NCBI RefSeq assembly: GCF_027627435.1
Contig: NZ_CP115451.1
Coordinates: 57,855 to 121,854, forward strand
DNA length: 64,000 bases
Origin: Kitasatospora cathayae
GTDB taxonomy: Bacteria; Actinomycetota; Actinomycetes; Streptomycetales; Streptomycetaceae
Reading direction: 5' to 3'
The notes under the pieces are model-generated. The model was not told the DNA's origin, ran no database searches, and saw only the letters and a list, made by a program, of their open reading frames with translations. The position numbers and the translations under genes were made by a program. Shown piece after piece: positions 7,215-14,618 of this stretch (the stretch's first letter is position 1; every line of letters starts with the position of its first letter).

Positions 7215-9630
7215 CCTGGGGTTCTTGATGAGGAATCACCGGGAGTCCGAGCGAGACGGGGCCCTGACGCTGGAAGCGTCGCGCCTGCTCGCGCTTGCTC
7301 CGCAGGAAGGTGAGGGTGAGGTCGAGTCCTTCGATCTCACCCTGCCAGCCCTCGGCGGTAGCCCGATCGCGGCGTGCGAGGAGATCTTGCTCCAGTTCAT
7401 CGAGCCGCGGGATCATCTTCGGGTTGACCGAGAGCATCGGGCAGCGGATGCAGGCGTGCTCGTGCGCGCAGGGCGTTCCGTAAGGCCGGCCGCAGGAGCC
7501 GAGTTCGACCCGCCGCTTGTCGAAGTGCTCCTCGAATTCCGTCCATTCCTCGGGGCTGGGCCGACGGTATTCCTCCTCGGGTCGCTCGGCGCGACGCCGG
7601 GCCAGGAACTGCTGGTAGTGGCTGATGACGTCCTCGTCGAAGACCGCGACGTAGCCGCGGGTGGTGCGGATATCGAGATGGCCGAGCAGGGCCGCGCCGA
7701 TGTGGATGGGCAGGCCGTTGTTGACCAGCTCGGTGGCAAACAACCTGCGGAAATCGTGTGGGGCGAACTTCACTCCGACGAACTCCGGGTGGGTGACCTC
7801 CAGCTCCTGGCAGGCGCGGCGGATCATGCGCCAAGCCGTGGTGCTGGACATGCATCGCTGGGTGCCGCCGTGCAGGGTCTGGAACAGGTAGGGCAGTTCG
7901 TCGCTCCAGACCTTCTCGTGCAGGTCATAGCGTGCGCAGACGGGGACCGTGCCGTGCAGCTTGCGGTGGCGCCGGATGATCTGGGCGATGACGTGGAACA
8001 GCTCGGCGGACATCGGGATCACCCGTTCCCGGTCGCTCTTGGACGGGGTGATGACCAGGAGGGCGACGACCTCTCCGTTGGGCCGCTGGTATTGCCGGAC
8101 GCTCAGGTGGCTCAGCTCCACCAGTTCCTCGGCCCGCAGGCCCGCCAGGCGCAGGGTCTCGACGACTGCCCACTGCCAGAACGCCTGGTTCTCCTCGAAC
8201 GACAGTCGCACCAGCTCGCCGCTCCTGCGGTTGATCGCACGGACCGGCGGGCGGTTGTGGTTGATATCGTCCCGGCTCGACGTTCGCAGCCATGTGGCGC
8301 CGTCGAACTGGAACTCCTCGCCTGGGGCGACGCTCTCGGCGGCGTCCAGCAGCGCGCGCAGCCGGCCCCACGTGTCGTTGACGTGCTTGGACAGGATCGG
8401 CAGCAGGGGCTGGCGCTCGCGGGTCCGGTTGGCCATCCGCTCTTGCAGCCTGCGTCTGCGCAAGTGGAACCAGCGCAGATCGGCGTCGCTCACCGGGCAG
8501 GGTGCGACCCATGTCGCCCAGTGCTCCGGCTCGGCGACCGCCCAGGTGTGCAGGTCGAGGTAGAGGGCGCGGACCGCCATCAGCGGTCCGTCAACGTCCA
8601 GCCTCGGCTTCCCGCTCGGGAGCGTGACCAGGCGTTCCTTCCACTTGGTGAAGACCTCTTCGGACAGGCGAAGGTCTTCCTGTTCCGGGTTGATCTCCTC
8701 GATGGTCTTCCAGAACACCTTGGCCAGCAGGTGCGTGAGCTGGCGCTGGGTGGAGTAGTCCAGGCTGGCCGAGCGCCGGGTGATGTAGTCGACCAGCAGG
8801 TCGCGGACGGCGCGGTTGTCCAGCTTGTGGCGGTCGACGGCCTCCTCGACGGGCAGCTGGCCGCGGGTCACTGCGGCCCGCAGGGTGCGCGGGGCCGAGG
8901 CCGGGAACTGCCCCATGTCGTGGAGAACAGGCCAGGCCAGGGTGCCGGCGAAGGTGCCCGAACGCAGGGTCTCTCCGGACAGCCCGTGCTTGCGGCATTC
9001 GACGGCGTAGTGCAGCAGGGCCTCCGGCGTCAGACCGTCCAGATCGATGCCGAACACCGTCAACGCGCAGCAGATGTCGCGCATCGTCCGTGTCCGACGC
9101 GGCTCCGAGACGGGCAGCTGCCCGACGCGCAGGCAGAAGTCCTCAAGCTGCGGATCGTTCGCGATGCTTCGGAACCAGCGGGTGTAGCCGGAGAACCGGT
9201 TGGCGTGGAAGGAGTGCAGGGTAGGGCGGATGAGCCTGATGGCGAAGGCATGGCCTGCCCCGCTGAACAGTCGGTAGCGCAGCTTCGTGTCGTCGCCCGC
9301 GAGGTCACCGACCGGCCTGTTCAGTTCGTTCAGGCCGGACGCCTCCCATCGCTCCTGCCAAGTCACGCCCGGGAACGGCGCGATGCGCTGAAGGAACTCC
9401 CGGACATCCCGGCTTCGTCGCCACTCCTCGTTCGTGGAGGTCGCGAAGTGGCGCCCGACAGCCGCAGCCACTTCCTCAAGGGGGGCATGGCTGAAATCGC
9501 CGAGAGAACGAGGCGGCCGAGTCGGGGCCGGTGGCGGCGCCGGGACGATGGCGGTCGGCGCGAAGTTGCCGACGGGCGCTTCGGCGTCGGCCTCATGACG
9601 TCGGACTCGGTTGGTCGTGGGGCCCTTCAC
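7201..9630 (-). CDS. Large tyrosine recombinase (809 aa), TnpB-like
   Basis: The stop is at 7201 and the best start is the GTG at 9630, 17 bases after the stop of the upstream recombinase. The N-terminal 430 residues are uncharacterised. The C-terminal catalytic domain has RLAGLRAEELVELS (first Arg), HDFRRLFATELV (HxxR) and LLGHLDIRTTRGYVAVF (H and the nucleophile Tyr). A Cys cluster near the end (CGRPYGTPCAHEHACIRCPM) may bind zinc. It presumably acts with the 411-residue recombinase to excise and insert the element. The reading frame stays open far upstream, but that part overlaps the other recombinase gene in a different frame. Confidence 0.85.
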   Translation of the reverse strand: MKGPTTNRVRRHEADAEAPVGNFAPTAIVPAPPPAPTRPPRSLGDFSHAPLEEVAAAVGRHFATSTNEEWRRSRDVREFLQRIAPFPGVTWQERWEASGLNELNRPVGDLAGDDTKLRYRLFSGAGHAFAIRLIRPTLHSFHANRFSGYTRWFRSIANDPQLEDFCLRVGQLPVSEPRRTRTMRDICCALTVFGIDLDGLTPEALLHYAVECRKHGLSGETLRSGTFAGTLAWPVLHDMGQFPASAPRTLRAAVTRGQLPVEEAVDRHKLDNRAVRDLLVDYITRRSASLDYSTQRQLTHLLAKVFWKTIEEINPEQEDLRLSEEVFTKWKERLVTLPSGKPRLDVDGPLMAVRALYLDLHTWAVAEPEHWATWVAPCPVSDADLRWFHLRRRRLQERMANRTRERQPLLPILSKHVNDTWGRLRALLDAAESVAPGEEFQFDGATWLRTSSRDDINHNRPPVRAINRRSGELVRLSFEENQAFWQWAVVETLRLAGLRAEELVELSHLSVRQYQRPNGEVVALLVITPSKSDRERVIPMSAELFHVIAQIIRRHRKLHGTVPVCARYDLHEKVWSDELPYLFQTLHGGTQRCMSSTTAWRMIRRACQELEVTHPEFVGVKFAPHDFRRLFATELVNNGLPIHIGAALLGHLDIRTTRGYVAVFDEDVISHYQQFLARRRAERPEEEYRRPSPEEWTEFEEHFDKRRVELGSCGRPYGTPCAHEHACIRCPMLSVNPKMIPRLDELEQDLLARRDRATAEGWQGEIEGLDLTLTFLRSKREQARRFQRQGPVSLGLPVIPHQEPQVTDV

Positions 9631-9647
9631 GGGCGCTGTCGCCGACC

Positions 9648-10883
9648 TTACTGCCTGGCACCGAACACCGCCTCGATGTCGTCCGCCGCGTACTGCGTCG
9701 GCCAGGACGTCGGCTGCACCGGCCGGGCGTAGTGCTCGGCGAGCTTGTCCACCAGGTCGTCCAGCCCGACCACGGTGTAGAGGGCGGTGGTGGTGATATG
9801 CGCGTGCCGCAGGATGGTCTGCACCTCCACCAGCGTCAGTTCCGGGTCCCGGGCCAGGCGGGTCGCGGCAGTGTGCCGCAGGTCGTGCAGGGTCCAGTTC
9901 GCGCCGATCGCCTCGTCCGCGCGCTGGATGATGCGTCGGGCCGCCCAGTAGGTGAGCGGCCGGCTCTCGCCCCGACGAGTGCGCCAGACCGGCATCCCGT
10001 CCGGCGGCAGTCCGGCTTCTTCCAGGTAGGCCGCGAGGTAGGCCAGAGCCTGCGGGGAAGCCGGAACCGGCTGCCTGGCCCGTGTGCCCTTGGAGATCAC
10101 CCACAACTGACCCTTGGTCCAGTCGACGTCGCCCAGGCCGATGCCCAGCAGTTCCGAGGCACGGGCCCCGGAGGAGACGTAGCAGGACAGCAGGGCCCGA
10201 TCCCTTGCGCAGCCCATCTGCGCGAAGAGCGCGTCCCACTGCTGTTCGGGCATCGCCCGCGGCTGCCGCACCGACACCTTCGGCCGGAGCCGGCCCCGCC
10301 TGTGCTGGGCGCGGGCCTCGATCGGGGAGCGGTGGGCCAGAGCCGTGCGGCGGGCCCGGTTCTCCGGGACCGGGTTGAGCAGCGGGCCGCGGCCGAAGTG
10401 CATGTGGAAGGCGTAGAAGCCGTGCACGGCCGAGAGGTTGTGGGCGATGGTCGCCGGCGCGTACCCAGCCTGAAGCAGCGGCTTGCCGGTCGTCGGGTTC
10501 ACCGAACCAGGTTGGAAGCCGCCCCGTTTGCGTTGCCGCTGCGGATTGCGGGCCGAGCGGAGCCAACCCACCAGGGCGGCGGCCTCCGCTTCTGTCGCTT
10601 GTTCCCAGCCCACGTCCAGGGCCCACAGCACCCGGTACCAACGCAGCAGGTCGAAGCCGTAGCTGCGGCAGGTCAGCGGGCTGACATCGCCCAGCATCCG
10701 GTCCCGCAGGTAGCTGCTGACGGGGACGACCTCCCGATCGGCCGCATCCACCACCAGCCACGGCAGCGACGGCGTGGGGCCCGCAACCACAGCACCCACC
10801 CGAGGCAGCTGTGCTCGCCCGTCAATCAGATCTCGATGAAGTGAAGGAGTGTCATGCACGTCCGCATGGTCTTGAACCATCAC
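9648..10883 (-). CDS. Tyrosine recombinase (411 aa), TnpA-like
   Basis: The start is GTG 10883 or the adjacent ATG 10880. The N-terminal SAM-like core-binding domain runs to about residue 190 (VSSYLRDRMLGDVSPLTCRS). The catalytic domain has SGARASELLGIGL (Arg), a WVISKGTR lysine region, TLHDLRHTAATRLA (HxxR) and ILRHAHITTTALYTVV (H and Tyr), so all catalytic residues are present. It is translated first and followed by the larger recombinase, indicating a two-gene operon. The gene begins about 40 bases inside the right end of the element. Confidence 0.87.
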   Translation of the reverse strand: MMVQDHADVHDTPSLHRDLIDGRAQLPRVGAVVAGPTPSLPWLVVDAADREVVPVSSYLRDRMLGDVSPLTCRSYGFDLLRWYRVLWALDVGWEQATEAEAAALVGWLRSARNPQRQRKRGGFQPGSVNPTTGKPLLQAGYAPATIAHNLSAVHGFYAFHMHFGRGPLLNPVPENRARRTALAHRSPIEARAQHRRGRLRPKVSVRQPRAMPEQQWDALFAQMGCARDRALLSCYVSSGARASELLGIGLGDVDWTKGQLWVISKGTRARQPVPASPQALAYLAAYLEEAGLPPDGMPVWRTRRGESRPLTYWAARRIIQRADEAIGANWTLHDLRHTAATRLARDPELTLVEVQTILRHAHITTTALYTVVGLDDLVDKLAEHYARPVQPTSWPTQYAADDIEAVFGARQ

Positions 10884-10906
10884 CGCCCCGTCGAGCTCGG
10901 GCCCGA

Positions 10907-10916
10907 GTTGGTGCAG
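10907..10916 (-). repeat. Right terminal inverted repeat of the two-recombinase element
   Basis: Read on the minus strand it is CTGCACCAAC followed by TCGGG, matching the left end at 6144-6153. Confidence 0.65.
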
Positions 10917-10922
10917 TCAACT

Positions 10923-10982
10923 GGCCAGAGTTTCCAAGTCATGTGGCTCTTCGTCGCGGCCCTCATCATCGCGGCCGCCTGA
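10923..10982 (+). pseudogene. 3' end of the split DUF3307-like gene
   Basis: This encodes GQSFQVMWLFVAALIIAAA and the TGA at 10980-10982, which is the hydrophobic C-terminus expected for the gene that breaks off at 6139. The recurrent backbone motif GGGCACTGACGCTGC follows immediately, as after the neighbouring backbone genes. The piece therefore belongs to the original plasmid and not to the insert. Confidence 0.75.
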
Positions 10983-11000
10983 CCGGGCACTGACGCTGCT

Positions 11001-11055
11001 CACCACCGCACCCCGCTCCCGCGCCCGCCAGGCCCGGGAGCGGGGTGCGGTGGTG
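11001..11055 (+). terminator. Perfect 21-bp hairpin after the split gene
   Basis: Arms at 11001-11021 (starting CACCACCGCACCCCGC) and 11035-11055 are perfectly complementary, with a 13-base loop. The left arm is part of the recurrent intergenic motif. It is a likely intrinsic terminator or mRNA-stabilising stem. Confidence 0.7.
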
Positions 11056-11117
11056 GACGGCGCGGCCACCCGGCCAACGACCGGCTGAACCGACCGACCT
11101 ACCCCACCGGAGAACCG

Positions 11118-11789
11118 TTGCCGTACGTACCCGACGTCCCGGACCTGCTGCCCCCGACCGTCACGATCTGCGGAAGCACCCGTTTCTGGGAGGCCATGAC
11201 CGAAGCTGCGTTCCACGAGACCGCCGCTGGCCGGATGGTGCTCGCCCCGGCAGTCAACATGCGCGCTGCCCACCCGCTCTGGGCCGACCCGGCGGCCGCC
11301 GCCGCTCTCAAGGCCCGCCTCGACGCCCTGCACCTGGCGAAGATCAACTGCGCCGACGAGGTCCTGGTCGTCACCGACGCGAACCTCTACCTCGGCGAGT
11401 CCACCCGACGCGAGGTGCTGTTCGCCGAAGCGCTCGAGGTTCCCGTCCGGTACTGGATCGCGGGCCACGGCAGGGCCGGTACCACCACGCTCGGCACCAC
11501 CACCGCCCGCGAGCGAGCCGACCGGGAGTGGAAGGCCGCCTTCGACCAGCTGACCGCCGCCAGCCCTGCCGGGCCCGACCGCGACGACCTGATCGCGCTG
11601 GCAGCCGTCGACCTCGCCGTCGCCGAACACGGCTTCCGTGCCACCGCCGACGACGCCATGGCCGCGGCCCGCGCCCACCTCGGCACCAACCTGCAGCCGA
11701 GCGACCGGCTCGCCGCCGCACTGGCCACCCGCACCGCCGGAACCTCCACCACCGACTTCCTCACCACCGTCCACCGACCCACGCCCTGA
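11118..11789 (+). CDS. Nucleoside 2-deoxyribosyltransferase-like protein
   Basis: The product has 223 residues. It starts at a TTG preceded by CCGGAGAACC. The N-terminal 120 residues contain VTICGSTRFWEAM, the helix ALHLAKINCADEVLVVT and NLYLGESTRREVLFAEAL, the fold signature of the nucleoside 2-deoxyribosyltransferase/TIR-like superfamily: a Gly-Ser loop followed by a Glu in GESTRREV that resembles the catalytic position. Related phage and plasmid proteins salvage or modify nucleotides. The C-terminal 90 residues are Ala-rich and end DRLAAALATRTAGTSTTDFL. The DNA for that tail is repeated at 52.94 kb. Confidence 0.65.
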   Translation: MPYVPDVPDLLPPTVTICGSTRFWEAMTEAAFHETAAGRMVLAPAVNMRAAHPLWADPAAAAALKARLDALHLAKINCADEVLVVTDANLYLGESTRREVLFAEALEVPVRYWIAGHGRAGTTTLGTTTARERADREWKAAFDQLTAASPAGPDRDDLIALAAVDLAVAEHGFRATADDAMAAARAHLGTNLQPSDRLAAALATRTAGTSTTDFLTTVHRPTP

Positions 11790-11819
11790 CCACCCGCCGC
11801 CCGCCGAGGAGGAACCCTG

Positions 11820-12566
11820 ATGACCGAGACCCTGCGCACCCGTGCGATCCGCGCCGCCCTCGACACCGCCGACAACATCGCCATCGCCGCCGCCGCGGCC
11901 GCCGCCGGCCTCACCACCTACCGCGCCCTCGCCGCCCGCCCCACCGAGACCCGCTTCACCCTCGCCGCGGCCGCCGCCGGCCTCGCTGCCTGCCTCGCCG
12001 ACCAGGCCACCACTCAGCTCCGCCGACCGCTGCGGCACCGCCTCGGCGTCCCCGCCTACAGCTACGCCCTCGCCGCCGCAGCGCCCGCCCCGGCGCCGTC
12101 GAGGGAGCAGCTCGCCGCGGAGGTCGCCGCCGACGCCGCACACCGCGCCGCCACCGGTGCCCACGGCCTCGACCGCAGCGGCGGCAGCCTGACCGAGGCC
12201 GACAACTGGCTCGGCTCCGAGGACGGCACCGCGACGTGCGAGCTGCCCGGTGGCGCGCACCTGCTGTGCGTCCCCGCCCCCGCCGACCAATACGGCCACA
12301 GCACCCGTACCTACCTGCTCGTGCGCGACGGCGAGCGGATCCGGGTGAGCAGCATCAGCGAACTGGTCGCGCTGCTGGACGCGCCCGCCACCGACTCGGT
12401 GCAGCCCACCGACAACGACGACCAGGCCGACGACCCGTGGGCCGCCCTTGGCCGGGACCTCGCCATCGCCGAGCTCTGCCCGGGCGAGCCGTTCGACGGC
12501 GACGACCAGGCCGACGAGGACGACGTCGACCAGGAGGCCGACGCCCACTCGGCCGGCCTGCTGTAG
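11820..12566 (+). CDS. Ala-rich membrane-associated protein (248 aa)
   Basis: The ATG at 11820 is preceded by GAGGAGGAACCC. Two Ala-rich hydrophobic segments lie at about 20-40 and 47-65. A soluble domain follows with GGSLTEADNWLGSEDG and a Ser/Val-rich middle, then a strongly acidic C-terminus (DNDDQADDPW and DDQADEDDVDQEAD). No family is recognised. It lies 30 bases after the deoxyribosyltransferase-like gene and is probably co-transcribed with it. Confidence 0.65.
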   Translation: MTETLRTRAIRAALDTADNIAIAAAAAAAGLTTYRALAARPTETRFTLAAAAAGLAACLADQATTQLRRPLRHRLGVPAYSYALAAAAPAPAPSREQLAAEVAADAAHRAATGAHGLDRSGGSLTEADNWLGSEDGTATCELPGGAHLLCVPAPADQYGHSTRTYLLVRDGERIRVSSISELVALLDAPATDSVQPTDNDDQADDPWAALGRDLAIAELCPGEPFDGDDQADEDDVDQEADAHSAGLL

Positions 12567-12679
12567 CCGACCACCGAGGGACGCCCGTCACCCGCCAGCG
12601 CCTGACCACCCGACACCAGCCCGGCCCCGGCTCACACTCCAGCGGGCCGGGGCCAACTCGTCGAAGGGACGCACTGCTC

Positions 12680-13108
12680 ATGCACCGACCCGTCATCGCC
12701 CCCCGCCCCGACAGCCCCGCCTCCCACGCTGTCGGCCTCGACCTGGACGGAACCCTCGCGGTGGACAACGGATGGCAGGGAGGCCGCATCGGCCTCCCCC
12801 AGCCCGGCGCGATGGACGCGCTGCGCACCCTCGCGCGCCACAGGGCGGTCTTCGTCTACACGGCCAGGCCGAGGATCTGGCTGCCCGAGGTCGCCGACTG
12901 GGTCACCTGGTACAGCGGGCTCGAGGCATTCGTTGATCCTTCTGGAGGCAGGGCGTACTGGACCACCCGTGGGCCGGTGCTCGTGACCAGCACCAAGCTC
13001 GGCGCGGCCTGCTACATCGACGACCGCGCCGTCCACCACGCCGGCAACTGGGACGACACCCTCGCCACCGTCAGCCGGGCGATCGGCCTGAGCCCGGCGT
13101 CCGTCTGA
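12680..13108 (+). CDS. HAD-like hydrolase (142 aa)
   Basis: The ATG at 12680 follows TCGAAGGGACGC. The N-terminus has the HAD nucleophile motif GLDLDGTLAVD (DxDGT), then VFVYTARPR (motif II-like Thr) and, near the end, AACYIDDRAV, which supplies the acidic motif IV. The protein has only a minimal cap, as in small 5'-nucleotidase or phosphatase-like HAD members encoded by phages and plasmids. The substrate is unknown. The gene is followed by a clear terminator, closing the first backbone block. Confidence 0.72.
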   Translation: MHRPVIAPRPDSPASHAVGLDLDGTLAVDNGWQGGRIGLPQPGAMDALRTLARHRAVFVYTARPRIWLPEVADWVTWYSGLEAFVDPSGGRAYWTTRGPVLVTSTKLGAACYIDDRAVHHAGNWDDTLATVSRAIGLSPASV

Positions 13109-13123
13109 CAAGCGGTACCCGAA

Positions 13124-13164
13124 GGGCCTGTCTCTGGCGTAGACCGCGGGGGACAGGCCCTTTT
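13124..13164 (+). terminator. Intrinsic terminator
   Basis: GGGCCTGTC at 13124-13132 pairs with GACAGGCCC at 13152-13160, followed directly by TTTT. It closes the backbone block ahead of the parAB promoter region. Confidence 0.85.
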
Positions 13165-13325
13165 GTGTTTTTGGGCGTGGGATCACGGCCGGGGGGCGAG
13201 CTCCTGTACCGAACGGTTCATTCGACTACTGCAGCTCTGCCTTGTCCGGCCAGCAGGTCCGGTGGACCAGGGCAATGTGGCGCCAGATCAAGTGATGCGC
13301 GGTCTGACCAGTAGCGAGCGGTGGC

Positions 13326-13340
13326 GTAAACGCCGTTTAC
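13326..13340 (+). promoter_or_regulatory. parS: parS-like palindrome, copy 1
   Basis: GTAAACGCCGTTTAC is a 15-bp palindrome with one central base, 93 bases upstream of the parA start. It may act both as a centromere and as an operator for parAB. It differs from the chromosomal Streptomyces parS (GTTTCACGTGAAAC), which fits a plasmid-specific ParB. Confidence 0.8.
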
Positions 13341-13418
13341 ACCCGAGAGGGGACACAGACCGGGCGACACTTAGCGGCAGATGTGCCTAAAACCATGCGA
13401 CGCCACTATGGTGACGTC

Positions 13419-14618
13419 ATGACGTCTCAAAACTCCGGAGGCGAGCGGGAAAAGGTGGCGTCGAAGCTTCCTGCAGCCCTCCGCCAGGAACTCAAGACCC
13501 GAGCCGCGCAGCTCGGCATCGACATGCAGGACGCTGTCGCCCAAGCTGTCGAGCAGTGGCGGGCCCGGCCTGCGGACAGCAACCCGACCATCGACACGTC
13601 CGGGGCGGAGAGCTGGAATACATGGCTCCCCGTCGGCCTGTACGACACGTTCAAGAACGACTGCGCTGACCGCGGCATCTCCTTCGTACAGGGCCTCGCC
13701 CAGGCGATCCGCGTGTGGATCGACTCACACAACGTCTCCCTGACCGCGCTGGCGATCCCCAGGTACACGCGACGGATCATCGTCTGCAACCAGAAGGGCG
13801 GCGTCGGCAAAACCACCATCGCCGCTGGCACGGGCCAGGCCATAGCGCTGGGCCTGCCCGCCAGCACGGGCGCTTCGAAGCTGCCTGCGCTGCCGGGACT
13901 GCGCACCCTGCTCGTCGACTACGACCCGCAGGGCCACCTCACGTCCCAGCTCGGTGTCAAGCAGATCCCGCCGGGCGAGGAGAGTCTGGTGACGCACATG
14001 GTCGACCGCGACCGCGTCGCCGGGTCGCTGCTCGACCAAGTCGTGGCGATCGAGCCGGACCACTTCGAAGGCCGCCTCAGCCTGCTGCCTTCGAGCTTCG
14101 ACGCGTTTCTGCTCGACTCCCGCCTCGGCTCCGTCCGCGGGCCCCGCGAGACCAGCCTTCAGCGTGCCCTCGCACCGCTCGAAGAGCACTTCGACGTCAT
14201 CGTGATCGACGCTCCCCCGAACCTCGGCCTGGCGATGGATGCCGGCCTCTACTACGGACACCGCCGCAAGAACGAAGCGCCCGGTGCCTCTGGTGTCCTC
14301 GTGCCAGTGGAAGCGGAAGACTCCTCCGCAGACGCCTACTCCATGCTCGACAGCCAGATCCGAACCGTCAGTCTCGACTACGAGGTCGACATCGACCGAC
14401 TCGGACTCGTCGTCAACAAGTTCGACAAGCGCAAGGGCTACGTCGCCACCCACTCCCTCGACAACTGGCAGTCCCTCGGCACACCGCCCGTCGTCTCCAT
14501 CGTCCCCGACCTCAAGGAGCAGCGCGAGGCCGTTCACGTCAAGCAGCCGCTGCTCATGTACGCACCCACCTCCATCCAGGCACAGCGGATGCGCGAGATC
14601 CGTCGGAGGCTTTCGTGA
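13419..14618 (+). CDS. parA: Partition ATPase ParA with N-terminal extension
   Basis: This is a Walker-type partition ATPase. The deviant P-loop IVCNQKGGVGKTTIAAG, LLVDYDPQGHLTSQLGV (A' motif) and VIVIDAPPNLGLAMD (Walker B) are all present. About 120 residues before the P-loop form an extra domain with two similar helical segments (KLPAALRQELKTRAAQLGID and LPVGLYDTFKNDCADRGISF), which look like a duplicated ribbon-helix-helix or other DNA-binding unit. That suggests autoregulation. ATG 13419 is chosen; an in-frame GTG at 13383 is possible, and no good ribosome site precedes either. The parA stop overlaps the parB GTG start. Confidence 0.9.
   Translation: MTSQNSGGEREKVASKLPAALRQELKTRAAQLGIDMQDAVAQAVEQWRARPADSNPTIDTSGAESWNTWLPVGLYDTFKNDCADRGISFVQGLAQAIRVWIDSHNVSLTALAIPRYTRRIIVCNQKGGVGKTTIAAGTGQAIALGLPASTGASKLPALPGLRTLLVDYDPQGHLTSQLGVKQIPPGEESLVTHMVDRDRVAGSLLDQVVAIEPDHFEGRLSLLPSSFDAFLLDSRLGSVRGPRETSLQRALAPLEEHFDVIVIDAPPNLGLAMDAGLYYGHRRKNEAPGASGVLVPVEAEDSSADAYSMLDSQIRTVSLDYEVDIDRLGLVVNKFDKRKGYVATHSLDNWQSLGTPPVVSIVPDLKEQREAVHVKQPLLMYAPTSIQAQRMREIRRRLS

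Larger units (their letters stand above)
6140..10922. mobile_element. Transposable element with two tyrosine recombinases, inserted in a DUF3307-like gene
   Basis: The element spans about 4.78 kb. Its ends carry an imperfect inverted repeat: CTGCACCAAC-g-TCGGG at the left and the complement of CTGCACCAAC-TCGGG at the right. GGCC is present at both junctions (6136-6139 and 10923-10926), either a short target duplication or a shared core. It contains an Imm21-like gene, an intact DUF3307-like gene and two tyrosine recombinase genes oriented leftward. Paired recombinases of unequal size recall TnpA/TnpB of Tn554-type elements (about 360 and 630 residues there, about 411 and 809 here). I saw no third tnpC-like gene. 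Removing the element restores a continuous reading frame across the junction. Confidence 0.75.

Noticed and set aside
7225..9732. A very long open frame on the plus strand (835 codons)
   Set aside because: It is antisense to the large tyrosine recombinase, whose catalytic motifs are unmistakable. The plus-strand product is compositionally odd and without motifs; long shadow frames are expected in GC-rich DNA.
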